Below, in pieces: positions 49,926-58,941 of a DNA stretch of 64,000 bases. The stretch spans positions 2,480,001 through 2,544,000 of the forward strand of contig JACTVC010000002.1 in NCBI GenBank assembly GCA_018417955.1, read 5' to 3'. Made by a program: the position numbers and the translations under genes. The DNA is from Laccaria trichodermophora (Eukaryota; Basidiomycota; Agaricomycetes; Agaricales; Hydnangiaceae). Within the stretch, counting starts at the first letter, position 1. Each line of letters starts with the position of its first letter. Under the pieces are notes generated by a model. The model saw only the letters and a list, made by a program, of their open reading frames with translations. It was not told the DNA's origin and did no database searches.

Positions 49926-50290
49926 TCCAGAGGACTGGAATTTGAAGGAAAAGTGGATCGCTGCTAAAAAGACCAGATGTGAAATTTGGTACTGAACTGC
50001 AAGAACGTAGATCTCAAAGGAATTTTCTGGAGTGAATATGCCAGGCGAACATTCCAAAGCACGCACGCAGCGTTCCTTGATAGGCTCCATGTCATACTTA
50101 TCCGAGACTCGTAAAATGATCTCAACATCCTTGAGAGATTGGATAACCGGAATACACCTCGGGTCGCACCACGGAAGTACAAGCGACAACGTTTCACTAT
50201 TGTCATCAACCCCAATGCAGATGCGATTGTCGTACATTTCCTGCATCCCATCGGTCGGTAACTCGAACATGGTGGCAAAATCTGGCTAAA
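49842..50290 (-). pseudogene. Truncated BTB/POZ domain gene fragment inside the transposon
   Basis: An open frame from the ATG at 50270 reads MFELPTDGMQEMYDNRICIG, TLSLVLPWCDPRCIPVIQSL, KDVEIILRVSDKYDMEPIKE and FEIYVLAVQYQISHLV. This matches the second half of the BTB fold in the large Agaricomycete BTB family, where a DMFxLP segment precedes a Leu-rich helix and a VLxxxxKYDM helix. The frame continues upstream for a few residues (PDFAT) and then meets stops, so the first half of the domain with its dimer interface is missing. The 3' end runs into the subterminal repeats and stops there. It is probably a captured host gene piece. Function is unlikely, although the frame itself is undamaged. 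Confidence 0.6.
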
Positions 50291-50474
50291 TTACTAAACT
50301 ACGCAATGTCCTCGGCCTTTTGGCGGACTCCAATCCAATCTGATTCTTTGAAAACACCTTCAGCATCGAGGGCTATAACACTGGAATGCATGGTTTTACT
50401 GCACATTTCACGCCACATTATTTTCAATATATCATTCGGTACCTGATCGCATGTTGAAAAAACAAAAATAAAAA

Positions 50475-50558
50475 GTTGACAACAGGGTTCGAACAGCAGA
50501 CTACATAGATTCAACCATAGGTTGATGCGCCTACGGTTATCCACTGCACTACGCAACC
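50475..50558 (-). ncRNA. tRNA-like sequence with pol III A and B boxes inside the transposon
   Basis: On the minus strand, TAGTGCAGTGG (50541-50551) matches the A box TRGYNNARNNG, and GTTCGAACC (50486-50494) matches the B box GWTCRANNC, 46 nt apart. A 4-bp D stem (GTGC/GCGC) and a 5-bp anticodon-type stem (TCAAC/GTTGA) can form, but the loop has only 5 nt. The T stem does not pair and the acceptor stem pairs only in part. Five Ts (50470-50474) follow directly as a pol III terminator. It is a degenerate tRNA or SINE-like head, not a working tRNA. Confidence 0.5.
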
Positions 50559-50563
50559 ATACA

Positions 50564-50704
50564 TGTCCAGTTAGGTATCTAGCCTGTCAACCTCCTTGGA
50601 AAGCTGTCCGGATTTTGTATCTAGCATTTTGCTAATTTTGTCGAAAACCTGTCCGGTTTGTCTCTAGCCTAGCACCCCCATTTTCAAAATTTCTGTCCGG
50701 ATCC
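50564..50704 (+). repeat. Right subterminal repeats (TGTCCGGA ... GTATCTAGCC)
   Basis: Copies begin at 50564 (TGTCCAG), 50605, 50650 and 50694, spaced 41-45 bp. They are in the same orientation as the left block, so they are direct rather than mirrored relative to the element ends. The last copy runs into the right TIR, whose GTATCTACC forms its second half. Confidence 0.75.
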
Positions 50705-50738
50705 GTATCTACCATTTAGCAGGATTTTCGGGGGTCCT
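50705..50738 (-). repeat. Right terminal inverted repeat (34 bp)
   Basis: It is the exact inverse of 49740-49773. It ends GGGGGTCCT and is followed by the second target-site copy. Confidence 0.92.
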
Positions 50739-50746
50739 CCTCACAG
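50739..50746 (+). repeat. Right target-site duplication (CCTCACAG)
   Basis: This is the second exact copy of the 8-bp target site, following the right inverted repeat without any gap. Confidence 0.9.
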
Positions 50747-51241
50747 CCGTAGAGTTTGTATACGTAACATAGATTTCAGTGTCCGCTCAGGGCTATCCCT
50801 AACGATTTGTCACGCCAAACATCAAAACCTTGTTTGCTACTCGCCGTTTCCAACGATGAGGTCAAATAAATCTTTTATTTGAGGCTCTAATTTGGCGCAT
50901 TCTTCACTAACATATAGCTAGAACTCAAATACAATATTTCCTCAATTTTATTTAACGGTGGAAGCTTCATAATTGAGGTAAAAATACCCCGCTAGTTTGG
51001 GGGCCGACGATGCCAAACGACGCCGAAAGTGTTTTGGCGACGTGTCGTACGACGCGGCAGAGGACCGGAGAATTCCGGAGCCTCATCAATCCAGGGTTTG
51101 GTTAGGTTGTGTCTGGTTGTGTGTGATGAGAGAGCTGGACCCTGGTGCCTGTGCCTTCTCTGTGGACTCTGTAGACTGGTCTACCCCAGTGGCTGACATG
51201 CCCTCGCAACACGTGACACTGGATATTTTCCTCTTGCACTC
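50747..51241. other. Intergenic: promoter region of MRPL36
   Basis: I see no gene in these 495 bp. A CACGTG site at 51210-51215 lies 27 bp before the ATG of the ribosomal protein gene. Confidence 0.4.
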
Positions 51242-51532
51242 ATGCTGCGAGCATTGCTCACATCCAGTCGGCCGCTTGTCGCGCGCATTCGTGCAGTTGC
51301 TGTGCCCCATGTACACCACCACCCTCATCCGACAATAACCCAGACACCGGTCTTGGCCCGTGGCATGAAAGTCCGTTCATCCGTCAAAGTCATGTGCGAT
51401 GGCTGCAGCGTTGTCAGGCGCAAGGGCAGGGTTTATGTAGTCTGTTCAAAAAACCCGAAGCACAAACAGGTATTTACCAGAGAGTCCTCTACACATGCGT
51501 CGTATCTCACTGCCTCACAGAGACAAGGTTAA
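51242..51532 (+). CDS. MRPL36: Mitochondrial large-subunit ribosomal protein bL36m
   Basis: bL36m is the smallest mitoribosomal large-subunit protein and carries a zinc ribbon. The ATG at 51242 gives [20 protein letters not shown], a basic presequence, followed by a His-rich stretch. The conserved body is [20 protein letters not shown] then [15 protein letters not shown], with zinc ligands C-x2-C, C and the final H. The donor after KHKQ (GTATTT) and an acceptor at 51520 splice to RQG and stop, giving the canonical KNPKHKQRQG ending. Without splicing the frame stays open to the same stop but adds an unrelated insert of 16 residues before RQG. Only 35 bp separate this stop from that of the opposing DFR1 gene. 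Confidence 0.93.
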   Translation: MLRALLTSSRPLVARIRAVAVPHVHHHPHPTITQTPVLARGMKVRSSVKVMCDGCSVVRRKGRVYVVCSKNPKHKQVFTRESSTHASYLTASQRQG

Positions 51533-51567
51533 CGTCGTACTCGGAAAGATTAGACACTCGGTCGAAA

Positions 51568-52222
51568 TTAATCCCGCACCCACATCTGAAACTCGTATTT
51601 CACACCATCCTCCTCTTGCACACCCTCTGCCACTTCAAACCCGACCCACTCCTCCAACGCAGCGTGATTCACACGTTTCCACCTCCCCTTACCCGACAAA
51701 AAGTCGGGCATGAATACATCACATTCCTCAAAGTCCGGAGAGACAATACGTGTGAGTAAGATGTGATCAACAACGTCCGTTGATAGACCGAGCGCTTCTG
51801 AATATAATGACGCGCCGCCAATGATGAAAGCTCTGTGTATGGGTGACGGCGACGAGGCCGAGGCTGGATTCTCTACTCGTGACAGTGCAGATTCGAGGTC
51901 ATGCTCTAGAATTGCGGATGCTGTTCCCCTAGTGAATGTATTAGTTATGAGGACCATTGACACTTGCAGCAAATTCGCACAAATCGTAGCCCAGATTACG
52001 GCTGATGACGACGTTGAGGCGGTTGGGGAGTGGTCTGAACTTTTGTGGGATACTTTCCCAAGTGTTCCTACCCATAATTACAGCATTCTGCTGGCCAGAT
52101 GGTGCGGTAGTCGTAACTTGTGCAAAGTACTTGATCTCTTTTCGCAGTCGCCATGGTAGACGTGAGTTGAAGCCGATCCCATTCGATTTGGTGGCAGCAA
52201 CGATAATGGTAAGACGTAACAT
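51568..52222 (-). CDS. DFR1: Dihydrofolate reductase
   Basis: This enzyme reduces dihydrofolate to tetrahydrofolate with NADPH for thymidylate and purine synthesis. The ATG at 52222 gives [20 protein letters not shown], then [18 protein letters not shown], the folate site with its acidic residue on the B helix. [20 protein letters not shown] and RLNVVISRN form the NADPH-binding segment. A single short intron near 51.93-51.97 kb joins the second exon, [31 protein letters not shown] is the conserved GG loop. It ends [11 protein letters not shown] at 51568. Length is about 205 residues, normal for fungi. It faces MRPL36 tail to tail. Confidence 0.93.
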
Positions 52223-52352
52223 AGTGCTTGGATAATTTTCAATCGATTGCTTTCACAACAAGCGGGTCCGTGTTGATCAGATGGTACATATGAACATTGC
52301 GACAAAGCTAATTGAAAACAGACGATTCTTCGAAAGAGTACGAGGCTCAAGT

Positions 52353-53115
52353 TCAATTCCACTTTTTCCACTCAGCACCTGCGGGGGGCTTGACTTCCAC
52401 TGGCGCCTTTTTAACCTCATCCCAGTTGGTGCTCAGAGTGGTACCACCACTTTCCGAATAGCTCTTCATCATAGCTCGTTTAGTGTCTTCATCAGCGTCG
52501 GCGAAAATCTTTTGGAAAAAGCCGTTGAGAGTGCTGTCTCCTCCAACGTTGGGATCTTCGTCGGTGCTTCTCTCCTTCTCGCTACCGAGAATTTCTGTGG
52601 TAATGCCCTCCCAATTCTTAGCAGGTTTACGAGCAGGCCTTGTCTCAGGTGCTGCGGAGTAACTGGTATTGGCGAGTGCTAATCGAGAGAGATGATGTTA
52701 GATTTGGAACGTGTGCCAGTGTAAGTCATGCTCACGGTCTGGAGAGTCTCCGACAAGCGATCCCCATCTTCCTTGCGCACGTTTCACCAGTCGAATCTCG
52801 ACCTTGACCTTGCCTACTGTGTAGTCACTGGCGTCGGGATCGATCTGGCCCTTCAAAGGCTCGAGAACGAGAGATTTCTCGCCATGGGCATAGGTGAACT
52901 GCAATAGATGATGAATTTATGCTGGGCGCAAATGTAATGAGACGTGAAAGATGACCTTTCTCGGCTCAAAAGTGACGGTGACCTCGGCAGGATCTGCGCC
53001 ACGATCAAAGACAGAGAGAACGACTCGCTCGTCGGATTCATAAAATTCGTGTCTGGCAAGAACTGTTGATTGACGGTTGGATAGAATAGGAGACGACATA
53101 CCTGAGAGTGGCCAT
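52353..53115 (-). CDS. SGT1: SGT1-like co-chaperone (CS and SGS domains, no TPR)
   Basis: SGT1 links Hsp90 to SCF ubiquitin ligases, kinetochore assembly and client folding. I place the ATG at 53113-53115, because splicing a 50-nt intron from the GTATGT at 53101 then gives MATLRHEFYESDERVVLSVF. The CS domain continues DRGADPAEVTVTFEPRK, FTYAHGEKSLVLEPLKGQID and GKVKVEIRLVKRAQGRWGSL. The SGS part reads AKNWEGITTEILGSEKE, DSTLNGFFQKIFADADEDTK and RAMMKSYSESGGTTLSTNWD, ending GAEWKKWN at 52353. No TPR domain precedes the CS domain, unlike yeast, plant and human SGT1, and no such exon appears in the roughly 240 bp before the next gene. The length is about 200 residues. Confidence 0.88.
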
Positions 53116-53357
53116 TGATGATGGAAGGAAGTGAAAAACAAAGGAGGTTCATCGCAGAAAGAGACCTTTGATCTATTCGAGTACATTCCATACCTAATTT
53201 GGACAACTGGAAAGTCATGTGAACATGGTCATGTGACAATATGTACGTCATGTGCAGCAACACCGTTATGTGGTAACACCAGTTAGATACCCAAGTAGAT
53301 ACCCACAACTACGATACATAGCGATTAATTGCCAGCGACGGCCAATTTATTGCCAAA

Positions 53358-54671
53358 ATGCCAGATACACTTCCTAAAGCTGCTCTCTATTATTCCCCCT
53401 TATCAGTATGGTCAGCTGTAGCCCTTATGACCTTGTGAGCATTCTGGATCACACCCTACTATCTCTTGATCGTCGACCACCTCTTCAACAGTGAAGAGAA
53501 GGGCTATGCTAAAGATGAAGTCGATCTACGTGTAGTTGATCTCGGTACTCCCACTCATCCAATCTTGTCCCTCAGACCCTCACCCCTCTGCAGCCAAAGG
53601 AGAGAATTATAACACAAGCTTCCTTCGCCTCAATTTCAAAGGTCGGTTCTGCGTGCTCTTTACTTTCAATCTTTTGAATCTGACATCTATCTCAGCCACA
53701 GTCCCCACTCTCGTCGTTCCACTAGCCGATACCCTTGCCGATCAGGCCCACTGTCGATATAAAGCCCTCACAGAAACGAAGGTATGGCCGTACTTTATTT
53801 CGAAGCTTGTGATGGTATACCAAATTATGCTGAAGGAAATCGTTGAATTCTTGGACAAGTCAAGATCGGCCCTCTCACACACTCACACAACATCTTCTGC
53901 ACCCGCACCATCCCTTACGCCAGCCACCATCGCCGCCTCAACAATATGCAGTGTCATCATCGACATTCTACATTCAGAGGAGGCAAATCCCAACCACTTG
54001 CGCTACGTTAACGCGCGCGATGAACAATCGCTAGTCCTTTTGGCAAAGGAAGTTATCCCGTCATTGAAAGGAAAGCAAGAACTTTTGAGCAGTAGCCTGT
54101 CACGGTCCGCAGCAAAAGAAATTATCGTATCCGAAAGGGTAAAAATCTTGTGGAAAGAGAAACTCGATGCTACAAAACTGCTCCTCGAGGTTCTTGAAAA
54201 TGCGGAAAAGGCGACGGCTGATCTCGACGAAAAAGCGAAAGCTGATCGTGAAGAGTTCTTCAAGATAGCTCAAGACGCATGGGGTGCGCATCTCAAAGAG
54301 GTTCTTTTGGTGATCAGCAAGGAGATGGTAGGAGTGTATACCCTTGGTATGTTCGAATGTGGCTATTTTTAGAACGTCTTCTGAACCCATCAATAGGTGA
54401 TCAATATTCGATCGCGGACTTGCACCTAGCTGGTTGGCTGACGAGGCTCGCGAAACTTAGTGGTGGCACTCCAGAGGACGATGGCAGAACGCTTGTCAAA
54501 AAACTGGAGGAGCATATTGGTGATGGGTTCGCTTTGCCGAAAGAACATGTCAAGGACGTTGCACGTCGAGAGCGCCTTGGGCATGACCGTGAGGCGAAAT
54601 TGGAGGCGTTTTGGGATGCTTTGAAAGAAAGGGAGAGCTGGAAAAAGGTATATCAAGGTGGACTGTTCTGA
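53358..54671 (+). CDS. Glutathione S-transferase-fold protein
   Basis: The ATG at 53358 gives MPDTLPKAALYYSPLSVWSA, the thioredoxin-like start of a GST. Short introns join this to EEKGYAKDEVDLRVVDL and to VPTLVVPLADTLADQAHCRY, which contains the VPTL cis-Pro motif, and then KALTETKAIVEFLDKSRS. The C-terminal helical domain is long (about 250 residues) and includes a Lys/Glu-rich helical stretch; it ends YSIADLHLAGWLTRLAKLSG, the GST_C N-capping motif, and WKKVYQGGLF. The catalytic residue is not obvious: YYSPLSVWS has no Cys and may use Ser or Tyr. It could be a glutathione-dependent detoxification enzyme or a non-catalytic GST-like protein. The fold is fairly sure, the activity is not. Confidence 0.7.
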
Positions 54672-54974
54672 ATGTAGATAGGGATGAATTTGAGTGAAAT
54701 TTTTGGGCTATGCAAGTCCGCGTGCTACGAAATGCACGTGGTTAATCCAGCAACCGCATACAACTTTGTTCGACACCTATAAGAAAGACGTTGCTGGCGT
54801 CTCCCCCTGTATTTATTATTTCCTGCTCATCGGGCACATCGACGCCAAGCTGCTATTCCACGACGCACTCGCATCCTGCTCGACTAGTGCCCTACCCGAC
54901 ACATAGCACGGTCTTGACCACCACCACCAACTGCGCAGCCTCTCGTTCTTCCGGCCCTTCACTATCTTTATCTA

Positions 54975-57354
54975 ATGGCATTCTCAATCAATCTTTTACG
55001 ACCTCAAAGCCCCCGCGCGGACCCTCCGAACCATTTGGAAAGCTACGATAGCTCGTCGAGTACGGATTCTGAGGACACTGCGAGGCACACAAGATCGAGA
55101 GCAGCCTTCGTTCCTTCAACTTCCGCAACCGGCTCCTCGGATTCGCCGCGTTCTACCGTTTTCTTGTTTCCACCCACCCGACCCATCGGACGCTCGCCAG
55201 TTTCCTCCACCGCATCGTCTACCCCTGTGCCGTCGCGTTCAACCTCGCCCCTTCCACAGTTTTATCCCCCAAACCACTCTTCGTCATGTCCGTCCGATAC
55301 GGATAGCGAGCCTCACTCACCTTTGATGAGAGGAAGCCCGAACTTGCATCCATGGTGGAGAGACAACAGACGAGGATGGTGGTCCACCTCACGGCGTCGG
55401 CGGAAGAGAAGTGGATACGTGGCTAGAACGCTAAAAAGATGGATGCGACGCGTGCTTCGTCATCCATTCTTTCCGTCGCAGCCAATAACGATTGTAAGTA
55501 CTAGCACGAATTCACCATTTTTATGCCTATTGAAAGATATGTTCTTCCCCAGGTTCTAACCTTGATCCTACTATCGGTCTTTGCAATCTTCTTAACCCTT
55601 TTGCTAATATACATCCTCAATCCTGACAAAGAACCGCTACCATGGCGAGCATATTGTTCCATTCCATCCCTGGCTCCCCCGCACGAGCTATCTGCGCCGT
55701 TTTCGCCTCATATTTACCCCGAGATCATTCCAGGACAGTTGCTGGCTCCCTTCCCACCGCCCAATTTCGACTCCCTTACCCCGGCTGGTGTTTTCATCGG
55801 GGTCTTCTCGGTTGACTCTGCGTTTGAGCGTCGGATGCTTGTGAGGACCACGTGGGCCAGTCATCCTAGAAGCAGGAGAGGAGCGGGTGGCGGAGACGAC
55901 GGGACTGGAACGTCGCGTACACTGGTGCGTTTCATTGTCGGACAACCTAGGAAGGATTGGGAACGCAGGATAAAACTAGAGATGGAAAGTGCGTACTTTT
56001 TTTCTTTTTCTTTTCGACTTTTTTAATTTGATGATGGTCAGTGTACAACGATATCGTCATCCTTCCCATGCCAGAAAACATGAACGGCGGGAAATCGCAT
56101 ACCTTCTTCTCTTGGGCTTCGATCAATGCCTGGGTACCACCTGTCTATGGGCAATTCGAAATTCCACCACGCCAATTTTCATACTCAAATTATACTGCAT
56201 TGCCCCCATCAATTGCACCTCACGACCCTGTTCAAGTATGGGAGAACATACATTCCAGCAAGCCCAGACCTTGGGTACGACCCGATTTTGTTGTCAAAGT
56301 GGATGATGACTCTTTCGTCATGCTTGCCGAACTGGAATCCCGGTTGCGCGTAGAGCTACATATGAAGCAGAAGAGCCACAACAACACCACCCCTCACCAA
56401 GAAGACATTTCTTCCAAACCTGGCACTCATAATACCATGCACAATATAACTTCCCTACTTCCATCACCGCATCCTTTGTTGCATGTGCGCCAAGATATCA
56501 ACGATGACCCCTTGATCTACTGGGGTTATTTGGTCACTAACAGACTCCACCAATTTATGGCTGGTGAACTCTACGCGCTAAGCTGGAGTTTGGTGGAGTG
56601 GGTCGCCAAAGATCCGATGGTCAAAACTTTGGTGCGGGGGGCAGAAGATAAGCAGACTTCGAAATGGATGCGCGCTCATCCACGCGCTTCCGAGGTGAGG
56701 TGGACTAGTGAACATTGTTGGATTTACGATCATCCTCGCTCAGGGACAGTGTACGTCTACAATGCTTGAACTCTTCTTTCGTTTTTCTGAAATCTAGCCC
56801 AGATACTCGCATGGATTCCTCTTTCCTTCGGAAGCTGCGAGGATACGACGTAGCATGCAGGCCTATTTAGAAAAGATGACTCAGCCGGGAGTTACTACTC
56901 AAATACCTGCAATGGGAGGTAGTTTAGCTCCGACGCCGGCGGCATGGGCGCATTCGAGCGTTTCGACATTCGGTGTGAGGTATACTCCGCCAATTCCGGA
57001 ATTAACGTCTACACAAAGCGTCGAAGCACTCGTAGAAGGCAGCGACATGTCGATGATTCGAGAAGGTAAGAATTGATACATCCATATGCGATATTCTTAC
57101 TGATTTGCTGTATAGGGAGCCCGATGACGCCCGAGTATGCGTGGACACACCGCGAGGGCAGGAAGACTCGATACGAAGGAAAACGCGTTGGCGGAACCAT
57201 CGTGGTGCACTTTATCAAGAAAAACATGTGGTACCTCGAAACTGCGCTTGCGCTGCTGGAAGGCGAAGATTTTTCAGAGGCAGAAAAGTATGAATCTCAG
57301 CGGGCTGCTCAGGATGCTGCTCACGTGGCTCATTTGAGCCGGCGACGACGGTGA
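54975..57354 (+). CDS. Type II membrane glycosyltransferase, GT31 (beta-1,3-galactosyltransferase-like)
   Basis: This is a Golgi-type enzyme expected to add galactose or a related sugar in beta-1,3 linkage to glycans. The ATG at 54975 gives MAFSINLLRPQSPRADPPNH, a Ser-rich cytosolic arm of about 165 residues ending in a very basic RRRRKRSGYVARTLKRWMRR. One TM segment follows (LTLILLSVFAIFLTLLLIYI). The luminal domain has VFIGVFSVDSAFERRMLVRT, TWASHP and VRFIVGQP, the GT31 entry motifs. Its DxD is in FVVKVDDDSFVMLAELES. LIYWGYLVTNRLHQFMAGEL is the next conserved block, then SEHCWIYDHPRSGTVY. A final exon adds GGTIVVHFIKKNMWYLETAL and stops at 57354. The arm before the TM is unusually long for GT31. 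Confidence 0.85.
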
Positions 57355-57457
57355 CATCTCGCAAACACCATCTGCATACGCTCCTCTTTGGATATTAGAT
57401 TTCATATGTATTCTAACTCCGTGTTTCATTCCATTACACCTGCGTAAAGAATTGGTA

Positions 57458-58783
57458 TCAAAGTGGGTCATTGTAGCCATCCAACATTGGAAATTGAACT
57501 CGGTTTTCAAGGAGAGGTTCCGTGGATTGAAAGCGGCCTACAACGGCTCTGGAGATGACCTGCTCCCATGACCTGAACCAATCACCTTCTCTCAAACCAA
57601 TCAATTTCTTCGGGCCAGTCGACGTTTGGATAAGTTTTGAGGATGAAGCCCTCGTTGTCGACGGGCCAGCCGATGCTGCAGACTTTGCATCATATGTCGG
57701 AGGCGCAGCGTCAATGTCCTCCTCGGCATCGTCAAGAGGAACCCAGCGCTTCAACGGGTAAGCGCCTCCACAAACTTCCCAGCGGCCACCTCCACGTGAA
57801 TGGAAACGCTTGAAAAGCCAAATAAAGGGGAATACCAAGAGAATGATGGACAGGAATTTGAGCCATTTGTTGGACAACATTCTAGACAGTTTGTTGTCTG
57901 GACGAATGTAAATCTTTGAGCGGTGCATGGTAAAGTCGACTTCAAGGGATCCATTGTAGGGAGTAGACTTTATACTGGCACAGATTGCGTCTTCGAGCTC
58001 CTGCATGTCCCAACCATAAAGCACCTTTTTGTTGGGTCAAGCACTCTGTAGTGGCTACTTGAAGTCGGGAACTCACCTGGTCATAGACAAACTCTTTTAG
58101 ATACTTTGGGCTGGCGCAATACTCGTCGGCCCACTGGCGAAGTGACTTTGAGGACTTGAGGACCTGATCTTGCTCCGACACGCCCTCTGTCCAAATGATA
58201 TTGAGGTCGGCAACCCAGGGCGGTAGACCAAGAGCCTTGCGTTGTGCGACAAAGGCCTTGTAGTCTCTAATCTCCGTCCTCGTTGCTGTGCGCTTCCCTG
58301 CAGCCAAAGGCATCTCTACCTCGCGCACCATAAGACCACGATACGCCGGCTCATGGTTTGCCACAGACCAATGGGTTGGCTGTGGGTCAAGTTCTTGACC
58401 AGGCTTAATGTCAATGCAAAAGTCAAAATCGGTGACGGTTTCTGAGTAGCTCTCGCGACGAGACTGAGTGCGACCGTTGCTGTCGCGGTCGGTTACCCAA
58501 CGACTCTTGTGCTCTGTGTGAGTTCCCCGACAACGGAGACGACAAAAGGGGATTCTGGCTGATTGGGCAATAAGAAAACGATACAGAGCTTCTCCTGTGC
58601 ACGGGTTAGGTTGTTGCTTGGTTGAAGTGAAGAGGGAGGTTACTGACCATCTGTATTGAGATGGGGATCGTGTGATACAATGTCCTCGTAACCTACTTGA
58701 AAGAACTCTGCATCGTAAAGAGAAAAGTCTGGTGGTGGGCCAGAGACGTCGAGGATGAGATGGTCGTCTTTTGGCGGAAGCAT
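57458..58783 (-). CDS. Conserved fungal one-TM protein of unknown function
   Basis: I do not recognise a named family. The ATG at 58783 gives MLPPKDDHLILDVSGPPPDF, then SLYDAEFFQVGYEDIVSHDP, which splices to later exons with RRESYSETVTDFDFCIDIKP and THWSVANHEPAYRGLMVREV. The middle reads PPWVADLNIIWTEGVSEQDQ and LRQWADEYCASPKYLKEFVY. LYGWDMQELEDAICASIKST and VDFTMHRSKIYIRPDNKLSR precede the single TM segment WLKFLSIILLVFPFIWLFKR. A tail of about 125 residues ends MLDGYNDPL at 57458. The pattern of a globular domain, one TM helix near residue 280 and a short tail suggests a C-terminally anchored organelle membrane protein. The coding call is firm and the function is open. Confidence 0.75.
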
Positions 58784-58941
58784 TGGCTCCGTGTGACGTA
58801 CGGGCCGGTTGAATGTATGTCCACTTTATTTAACCTTATCATGTCTACATAGCGTTATCGACACAGCGTGTTGTTGTACTACTACTAACGACGATTTCTA
58901 CTGCATTTTTTTTTACTATTCCTTGAATTTCTACTGACTTG

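Larger units (their letters stand above)
49740..50738. mobile_element. Non-autonomous TIR DNA transposon, 999 bp, with captured BTB fragment and tRNA-like sequence
   Basis: Perfect 34-bp terminal inverted repeats at 49740-49773 and 50705-50738 start AGGACCCCCGAAAATCC and are flanked by an 8-bp duplication. Between them lie two blocks of subterminal repeats, part of a BTB-domain gene and a tRNA-like sequence. No transposase motif is visible, so the element would need help in trans. An 8-bp duplication is typical of hAT, and also of the KDZ (Kyakuja-Dileera-Zisupton) elements common in Agaricomycetes. The TIR does not start like a typical hAT end (CAG), and subterminal repeats would suit Zisupton-type elements, but this assignment is inference. 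The perfect TIRs and duplication suggest a fairly recent insertion. Confidence 0.9.
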
